Source: Christensenella sp. UBA4626 (GTDB lineage Bacteria; Bacillota; Clostridia; Christensenellales; UBA1242). Taken from it: a stretch of 10,067 bases of DNA. Each line of letters opens with the position of its first letter. The stretch's first letter is position 1. The DNA is taken from contig DHNC01000021.1 in the NCBI GenBank assembly GCA_002406115.1, positions 1 through 10,067 on the forward strand. Direction: 5' to 3'. Positions 6,901-10,067 of this stretch are shown piece by piece. The notes beneath the pieces are model-generated. The model did no database searches. It worked only from the letters and a program-made list of their open reading frames with translations, and was not told the DNA's origin. The position numbers and the translations under genes are program-made.

Positions 6901-9865
6901 TAGGGAATATTTGAAATTTGAATTTTCAAAATACTTCCGCCCAGGCAACTATTCAATCAAAATCAGAACTTTGGCAGGCATAGGCACAGAAAATTTGGAT
7001 TCGAAATATTTGTTAAATGCAAAACTTCCAAGCCAAAGTTATCCATTTAAACGTGTTTCCAACACAAGCATTACAATTTCAAACGGCAAATTGCAGTTTG
7101 ATTTGGCATATGTTTTGAACGATAGAGTAAAAACATATATCACGGACTACGAATTGGTGCTTACCAGATACGAAAACGAGCAACCAACAGAATATAGTTA
7201 CAAAATCAACCAAAATTCAGAGGGCGTAACAATTTCAAACAATGTTTTGACATACGTGCTTCCAACAACTGTCCAAGCATATTCAACTTCAAATTTGGCG
7301 GGCGAACCTGTTGAGGTTCAATTGCAAAACGGCATCAAACTTGGCGTTAAAGTTAGGGCTATGCAGAGTGACGATAAAGACACCGGCACATTGAATGCAA
7401 CCTTTGTTCAATCGGCAGGTCAAGATGTTGTCACAATGGTTCAAAAATCACAAGGCATAAAGAATGTTCAAATCCGAAATGGTGCAATATATTGGCAAGT
7501 GAACGACACCGAAAATTACAACGGCACCACCTTGCGTATAGAACTTGCGGACGGCAGAGTTGTGGAAGAAAATCTTTCAAAATCCTCCACAAATCAAACA
7601 AATTTGGAAGGTCAAACCTATTTCTACTATAATATCAGCGACACCGAATATAACGTGGTGGGCGGCATCGGCACTTGCAGGATAACCGAAGGCGTTTACA
7701 CATTAAAATTGCTTACAAAAGGCGGATACGACAGCACAAACAGCATCCAAATTTTAAACAGCAATTACACCGAAAGTGTTGAAATGCACAGGCTCAAAAA
7801 ACTGGCAGACAATGTTATCGTTTCGGAAGACGGCGTTTTGACTTGGTCATCAGACGAAGCGGAACACGTTTCAAGTTATATCGTAAGTTTGTCGGGTGCA
7901 AATTCTTACACATTCACAACCGACGCAACACAAATCGACTTTGCAACTCAAGCAGATGACAACGGCAATATGGTGGCGGTTGGCAAATATACAATCACAA
8001 TCAAAGCAGTTGGCAGCGATTACATCACATCCATGCCGTCAAATCAGATTGCTGGCTTTGCAAAACTTGCAACTCCAACCGGGCTTACTGAAACTGACGA
8101 TTACATCAGTTGGGAAGCAATTGAAAATGCAGAAGGTTACAAAATAGTATTCAGTTGGGGCGACAATCAAACCGACGAACAAACCGTTTTGTCAAGCGAA
8201 GAGTTAAAATGCGTGGCTCCAAACGCAATGCAAGGCAACTACACAATCACTCTTCAAGCAATTGGCGTTGGCACCGGCAAGGCGTTCAATGGCGGAATAT
8301 TCACATTCCACGGCAGCAATGCTCGTCCAGAACCAGTTGGCGAAATCTCATTCAACGCAGACGATTTGAGTTTGTACATCCCAGTTGGCGATGATTTCAA
8401 AACGAACGATGTTATCAGGATTTCTTACAACATCAGGCTTTATGAATACACACCAGAAGGCAGCGTTTTAACTGATACAATCACCAGCCAAATCATCGAA
8501 ATCACCAGCGGGGACGCTAATTTCAGACGTGTGATTGATGGTCAAATTTATTATGTTTACCCAATGTCAACAGTTGGCAAATACACAAGTTTGTCAGTCA
8601 GCGTTGTGCGTAAAGGCAGTTTGATGTCGGTGGCAACACCTTATGAGGATATCGACTTCAACTATTACGCTTACGGCGACGGCAGCGAAAGCACACCTTA
8701 TGGCATTGCAAACGCAACACACCTTTTGAACCTCGCATATAGGGCAGATAAAAACTTTGAATTTGTTCAAGCAATCGACTTGTCCGGCGTGGACAAACTG
8801 GCACAAATCAAGCAAAAAGGTGCCATCATTGCCGACAAATTCACCGGCAGTTTGGATGCAAAAGGCTTTACATTGTTTGGCTTGACAAACTTGCAAGTGG
8901 AAAATAATCAAATTTCATCCTATCAAGGCTTTGCATTGTTCAAAACTTTGGATGGTGCGATTGTTAAAAATTTAAATATTGCAGAAACTGACAATAATGC
9001 AACAAAATTCGTCAATACGTTTGCACAATCACAATCAAATGTGCTAAAATTATCCTTGATAGCAATGGACGCAAACAATTCTCAATTGGTCAACGTCTTG
9101 TTGTCAAAAGCAACGTTTGTGATAAATGGTGATTACAACCTTACAAACAATGCTTATATTGGCGGTTTGGTTGCCTCAGCAAATGGAACAACATTTGCTG
9201 GCTGCACTGTCAACTTAACTGTTCAGTTTGATGCAGGTTTTGTAACAACATCAGCAAAAGTGTACATTGGTGGTGTTGTTGCATATGCAACAAATGGCAG
9301 CGTTGGCAATAGCGAGGACGGCAAAACAACCACCACAAGTTTAACAGTCACACAGGCACGTTCAAATTGTAGGTTCAACTCAATTGGCGGCGTTGCAGGT
9401 TACTACGTTTCCACAAACGGGAATGCAAGCATATCTGATGTGACTTCAACCATGGTGCAAACCACAAATATCTATGTTTCAAATTATGGCGGCATTGTTG
9501 GCCATGCATTGAATGTGGATATCAGCGGATGCACAGTTTCCGGCAGTTTCCGTCACACCGCACTTGGCGAAACAAACACAGGTGCAGTTGTGGGTCAAAT
9601 TCAAGCCGGCAGCGTGGATAATTGCACAATAACTTTAACTTTCGACATTGCAATTTCCACAACAAGATCATTGTATATTGGCTTTGTTGCAGGTTATGTA
9701 AGTTCCAACAACGACATTATGGCAACAATCCAAAATTGCAAAATCAATCAAGCATTTACAAACAAAACCACATTTGCATCCTTAACTTTGGAGCAAATGG
9801 GTATATATGGTTCTTCCAGCCAAGCAAATTTCACCCCAACAGGGTGTACGCAAATAGATAATTAA
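869..9865 (+). CDS. Giant modular surface lipoprotein, 2998 aa (BIG2, FN3/Ig-like array, GLUG solenoid)
   Basis: One uninterrupted frame from ATG 869 to TAA 9863. Order of parts: lipoprotein signal peptide with Cys22; BIG2-like domain at about 27-112; about 22 diverged beta-sandwich modules at about 117-2598; GLUG-type beta-solenoid at about 2602-2998. Modules typically open with a short hydrophobic-x-A/T-P-x-I/L strand (for example RLAAP at 389, KLATP at 2399), then a tryptophan strand (W404, W1367, W1495, W2209, W2326, W2415), and close with a G-x-Y-x-I-x-I-x-A-x-G type strand. These are hallmarks of fibronectin III/Ig-like folds. There is no LPXTG signal, no C-terminal membrane anchor and no visible enzyme domain, so the protein should be lipid-tethered at its N-terminus and extend far from the membrane. 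The role is inferred to be adhesion, carbohydrate or host contact, or a surface scaffold. The start is set by the ribosome-binding site and the signal peptide. It is 8 bp upstream of a signal peptidase gene. The frame and architecture are certain; the function is unknown. Confidence 0.95.
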   Translation: MKKRNLLVCFIIAMFSIFAFGCEHKVAVENIYFNAPSNDGVVLVVGETYTPQVYFSPLYPTNAGYRVISGDSDIVASRNNKITALTTGKTFITVVSEENELIQDVMKVQVIASRSKLPTPTISYSAEKQAFTISSSAQDGFVNGYLLNINGESINIGNVLEYSIADYNKHLQTSTSTSGVSAYDRDLTVKVKAVVSAYTSIYEDSNFSSSIKINQASAPKSISVSGGKLNIEKSKATNYQIYINSVLVGSTDKKQFDLSVVDKNLVSSNVEVGVVAVCEAGNGFASYNSAKLTQTVKCVENVNLNMLDSLISWQNIDGVNQFVLYLNDSKTPLAVTSNSYFDLRTLQNFESLFASATQEYQLSVVPKLSADSKNLIISSEQKSVVKFNRLAAPQLKCEENCVAWQPVAYADKYLVQVQDASGELLLDVVTENRSIDFSSNKYLSGVNYTVTVSACCVDNQNTHYMSSTSSELQVEKVASAQAEIENSILNIQTIVDHEYSVEIYDETGVIYSHIYTAVSNLLQVKLLELGIDYKAGKQTIYVQHLGNNTNTIDSEKIQLEIVQLQAIDDISVVDSVVTAVLGEVNTENNATLSFEICDSDTVVKTVGDKQDLTALDLATGDYQIKLYVLGDGVNTLSVCQNGQLKVCATYDFKVLKVPTITTQHENPQFDIEEIVGAQGYKIDVDGIIEITTELTFAFDLLSGESKQITIQAIGDGMVTINSPVSEEKTFERLQTPNLTFDNTTNTLITDYAGQNYTLSLNNVDVTASYTFGETVTGLMGGENVFEMILLAQDDADIVYINSLPKDLVISKCENMTELKMVGNKLVVTPANFSENHYLKISFLTDESEIVVDEYNYFEKSPNLNLIRTSTGYEISILDELFNPVLAEFANGFRVKLRYVAKHLDDGDLYATSEYTSEYFVNYAPTAQFDMAERDGQKICVSVSLGYSYIDYALIINDTYILNLNSESELNSEDQTLKFDVSYIYGNVPAEILQDVNKLTVVTLNNKSTSEQLLLSTIGSSILISRADTAELSSTKNNLSQSETNSRKILLSAASTDFDRQAVVKVYNDSDDQSKYSVFTIDATPTASSAIKYSFDLDDYGLDLVGVKKIVAYIKTNATKTITDETIQTIYMFDSAMSNELVYQIVDNAAVTTDGAKLYVSLPENVDGVDVFMQTEAGLQKLNTNLIVDNYNFGLNQGSLKIVVKAISTVSGNFTNSQYSLPIELTKLSAPVITIENGIIVIKLDEQAAGLFATTNFDETMGAENLDGCVIRYVADGLDGVKYIHRNQTGVDVDGLYIKIEPSVMLQYGVTALTKESFSFDVIAKVTTGELYLDSNKTNADFYGLFAPKQVKLSAADENENPVQTLSWTDTGLNKLSNGTDCLLGYIFKIQDEQGNSYFSNTNLVYNVLDSSTNKYVATRYADIITTTSVTFPCGYIDQENQVQMFKPGKYFVSVKSMPKSSIAWYNLCCSKYSDEVQITLLDSPVLALDQGVVRWNSISGATEYVMIVEDLADASVKQTVVLTKNSYEFENFDAFNSNYNLTIKAISNKENVVSSVFSKEFVVHRLASYQELVVKNGIIQLVASQYFTQAELTFRNTTTGVEEVLMFDNPVYADSMQGLISSGDETWTSTNADLANQTKTFIITIDESYLLKLSKGSYTLSVKLLGNSLESFGIVNSTSKQENSIAKFVKLAFDEENPNAVDKSWIRVDERGVFTFACPEEYSLGGINYQFNQKVDGENYSFYQNAMIYKLTVEINNNPYELFAIDYYNYIANKAMLEGYYTEFENNNSIFAVVKYPYLSSSGSTEYLYFNVYKENKINLNLDEFYYFQTVLSTKDDQIEFSSKLNTAETQGYYKATLLNGGTFSIKLYLLGGDVTDVLVEGATEKQAFLSSDIYSSKTFIRYTENNLKSYIKYDYIPDGEQENAITYTYSGDLIFQNKLKRDEEDNVLDYPVYQLEISPIIYYDGTATETKPYIYYLYHDEASKEQVAQNNPVTDYTEIKFLPVEYLENNREYLKFEFSKYFRPGNYSIKIRTLAGIGTENLDSKYLLNAKLPSQSYPFKRVSNTSITISNGKLQFDLAYVLNDRVKTYITDYELVLTRYENEQPTEYSYKINQNSEGVTISNNVLTYVLPTTVQAYSTSNLAGEPVEVQLQNGIKLGVKVRAMQSDDKDTGTLNATFVQSAGQDVVTMVQKSQGIKNVQIRNGAIYWQVNDTENYNGTTLRIELADGRVVEENLSKSSTNQTNLEGQTYFYYNISDTEYNVVGGIGTCRITEGVYTLKLLTKGGYDSTNSIQILNSNYTESVEMHRLKKLADNVIVSEDGVLTWSSDEAEHVSSYIVSLSGANSYTFTTDATQIDFATQADDNGNMVAVGKYTITIKAVGSDYITSMPSNQIAGFAKLATPTGLTETDDYISWEAIENAEGYKIVFSWGDNQTDEQTVLSSEELKCVAPNAMQGNYTITLQAIGVGTGKAFNGGIFTFHGSNARPEPVGEISFNADDLSLYIPVGDDFKTNDVIRISYNIRLYEYTPEGSVLTDTITSQIIEITSGDANFRRVIDGQIYYVYPMSTVGKYTSLSVSVVRKGSLMSVATPYEDIDFNYYAYGDGSESTPYGIANATHLLNLAYRADKNFEFVQAIDLSGVDKLAQIKQKGAIIADKFTGSLDAKGFTLFGLTNLQVENNQISSYQGFALFKTLDGAIVKNLNIAETDNNATKFVNTFAQSQSNVLKLSLIAMDANNSQLVNVLLSKATFVINGDYNLTNNAYIGGLVASANGTTFAGCTVNLTVQFDAGFVTTSAKVYIGGVVAYATNGSVGNSEDGKTTTTSLTVTQARSNCRFNSIGGVAGYYVSTNGNASISDVTSTMVQTTNIYVSNYGGIVGHALNVDISGCTVSGSFRHTALGETNTGAVVGQIQAGSVDNCTITLTFDIAISTTRSLYIGFVAGYVSSNNDIMATIQNCKINQAFTNKTTFASLTLEQMGIYGSSSQANFTPTGCTQIDN
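947..1204 (+). other. BIG2-like bacterial Ig domain, residues ~27-112
   Basis: The order of hallmarks fits the bacterial Ig-like group 2 (BIG2) family. A VGETYTP strand (lxvGe) comes first, followed by a P-T-N-A segment near 'YPTNAGYRV'. Next is SGDSDIVAS, corresponding to the usual s-D-x-x-I/V-A step. Then comes ITALTTGKTFITV, the characteristic 'v-x-a-x-x-x-G-x-x-x-I-t-V' closing strands. The domain follows the lipid anchor directly. In other surface proteins such domains act as spacers or adhesive units. Confidence 0.75.
1217..8662 (+). other. Array of ~22 fibronectin III/Ig-like modules, residues ~117-2598
   Basis: Approximate module starts, read from the opening strand: 117, 217, 292, 389, 475, 562, 655, 732, 809, 921, 1025, 1145, 1226, 1344, 1480, 1565, 1687, 2061, 2192, 2308, 2399 and 2486. 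Between 1687 and 2061 the boundaries blur. Clear closing strands include YKIDV...ITIQAIGDG (module at 655), YNLTIKAIS (1480), GSYTLSVKLLG (1565), GNYSIKIRTLAG (just before 2061), GKYTITIKAVG (2308) and GNYTITLQAIG (2399). The modules differ greatly in sequence and length, and I find no long direct DNA repeats, so they arose by old duplications. Modules near the C-terminal end (2308, 2399) match the consensus best. Boundaries are hand estimates. Confidence 0.7.
5927..7048 (+). other. Tyrosine-rich atypical segment, residues ~1687-2060
   Basis: About 374 residues contain 43 tyrosines by hand count, many as YY pairs or alternating Y-x-Y, together with clusters of acidic residues and asparagine. 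Two closing-type strands (GTFSIKLYLLGG and GNYSIKIRTLAG) suggest it still comprises two or three beta-sandwich modules with large insertions. Tyrosine-rich exposed faces are typical of carbohydrate- or protein-binding surfaces, so this may be the functional part of the rod. That is inference only. Confidence 0.45.
8672..9862 (+). other. C-terminal GLUG-type beta-solenoid, residues ~2602-2998
   Basis: The boundary is marked by YGDGSESTPYGIAN, the usual entry 'G-x-G-x-x-x-x-P-Y-x-I' of such domains, followed by a helix-like HLLNLA. Then come FTGSLDAKG (2658), like the family's 'F-x-G-x-x-D-G-x-G', and 'GFALFKTLDGAIVKNLNI' (from 2686), the first coil. Six GLUG-like coils start near 2763 (YIGGLVAS), 2799 (YIGGVVAY), 2838 (SIGGVAGY), 2872 (NYGGIVGH), 2903 (NTGAVVGQ) and 2936 (YIGFVAGY). 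Several end in a G-C-T-V or N-C-K/T-I turn. Spacing is 31-39 residues. GLUG repeats are known from secreted and surface proteins of many bacteria. No catalytic residues are apparent. Confidence 0.75.
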
Positions 9866-9869
9866 GGGG
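9864..9869 (+). promoter_or_regulatory. Ribosome-binding site overlapping the upstream stop codon
   Basis: AAGGGG begins with the last two bases of the lipoprotein TAA (9863-9865) and is 4 nt from the ATG at 9874. This close packing favours translational coupling. The spacing is short, but no other in-frame start fits. Confidence 0.65.
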
Positions 9870-9873
9870 TATT

Positions 9874-10067
9874 ATGAATTATAACGATCAAATTTTAGAC
9901 AATAAAGCATTCAAATTTGCAAAACAGTTGATTTACAACCTTGCAATATCTATTTGCATAATTTTGGCTGTTTGCTTGGTGTTCGTGTATGGCTTCCATT
10001 ACAGGCCATATAATGTTGTTTCACCAAGTATGACACCTGAAATTGGAGTTGGCGATATGGTTATCGT
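9874..10067 (+). CDS. Type I signal peptidase (S26 family), N-terminal part
   Basis: Sixty-four complete codons before the window edge. Residues 1-18 are a short cytoplasmic tail, and about 19-41 form one transmembrane segment. Residues 48-55 read VVSPSMTP, matching family box B (S-x-S-M-x-P) with predicted catalytic Ser52 (codon at 10027). Residues 59-65 (VGDMVIV) match the following G-D-x-V strand. Type I signal peptidases cut signal peptides from exported proteins at the outer face of the membrane. The second catalytic residue (Lys in bacterial-type, His in ER/SipW-type enzymes) lies beyond the window, so the subtype cannot be settled. It starts 8 bp after the giant lipoprotein gene and very probably shares its transcript. 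The lipoprotein is not its expected substrate, which suggests other secreted partners further right. Confidence 0.88.
   Translation, partial: MNYNDQILDNKAFKFAKQLIYNLAISICIILAVCLVFVYGFHYRPYNVVSPSMTPEIGVGDMVI

Noticed and set aside
8594..8911. Minus-strand open frame of 105 residues rich in cysteine
   Set aside because: It lies wholly inside the lipoprotein's GLUG-entry region, has no ribosome-binding site, and its composition is what the opposite strand of CAA/GCA/AAA-rich codons gives.
9155..9862. CRISPR-like or DNA tandem repeat in the GLUG region
   Set aside because: The periodicity exists only at protein level (31-39 residues); the DNA copies are not near-identical and there is no repeat-spacer pattern.
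869..9865. Possibility of a mycoplasma-like genetic code (UGA = Trp)
   Set aside because: All tryptophans in the 2998-codon frame are TGG and no in-frame TGA is present, so the standard bacterial code suffices.

Overview
The window is a low-G+C bacterial segment dominated by one gene. Non-coding stretches are almost pure A/T, while coding DNA is moderately A/T-rich and strongly favours TTG for leucine and CAA for glutamine. Features pointing to an uncultured-type Bacillota (Clostridia/Bacilli-like) relative are an N-terminal lipoprotein signal, G-rich Shine-Dalgarno sites (AAGGGGT twice), a single-pass type I signal peptidase, and bacterial Ig-like and GLUG modules. The lineage is an inference only. 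Tryptophan is written as TGG throughout, and no in-frame TGA occurs in 2998 codons, so a mycoplasma-type UGA=Trp code is unlikely.

Layout. 1-100: A/T-rich spacer with helically spaced A-tracts and a weak hairpin that could end the leftward gene. 101-595 (minus): an orphan helical protein of at most 164 residues, probably with a TTG start. 596-868: a 273-bp divergent intergenic region holding about eight A/T tracts phased at about 10.5 bp (likely curved DNA), an interrupted GC dyad, and candidate promoters in both directions. 869-9865 (plus): a 2998-residue secreted lipoprotein. It has a signal peptide with Cys22, one BIG2-like domain, then about 22 diverged beta-sandwich (fibronectin III/Ig-like) modules of 75-135 residues. 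These include a tyrosine-rich atypical stretch, and the protein ends in a GLUG-type beta-solenoid of about 400 residues. 9874-10067 (plus): the first 64 complete codons of a type I signal peptidase, cut by the window edge.

How the genes relate. The giant lipoprotein and the signal peptidase are 8 bp apart, and the lipoprotein stop codon overlaps the peptidase ribosome-binding site, so they are very probably one transcript. The lipoprotein itself should be matured by the lipoprotein (type II) peptidase. The type I enzyme therefore more likely serves other exported proteins, perhaps encoded just beyond the right edge. The most plausible reading is a cell-surface adhesion or scaffold locus. No catalytic domain is visible in the giant protein, and I see no mobile element, CRISPR array, tRNA or rRNA.
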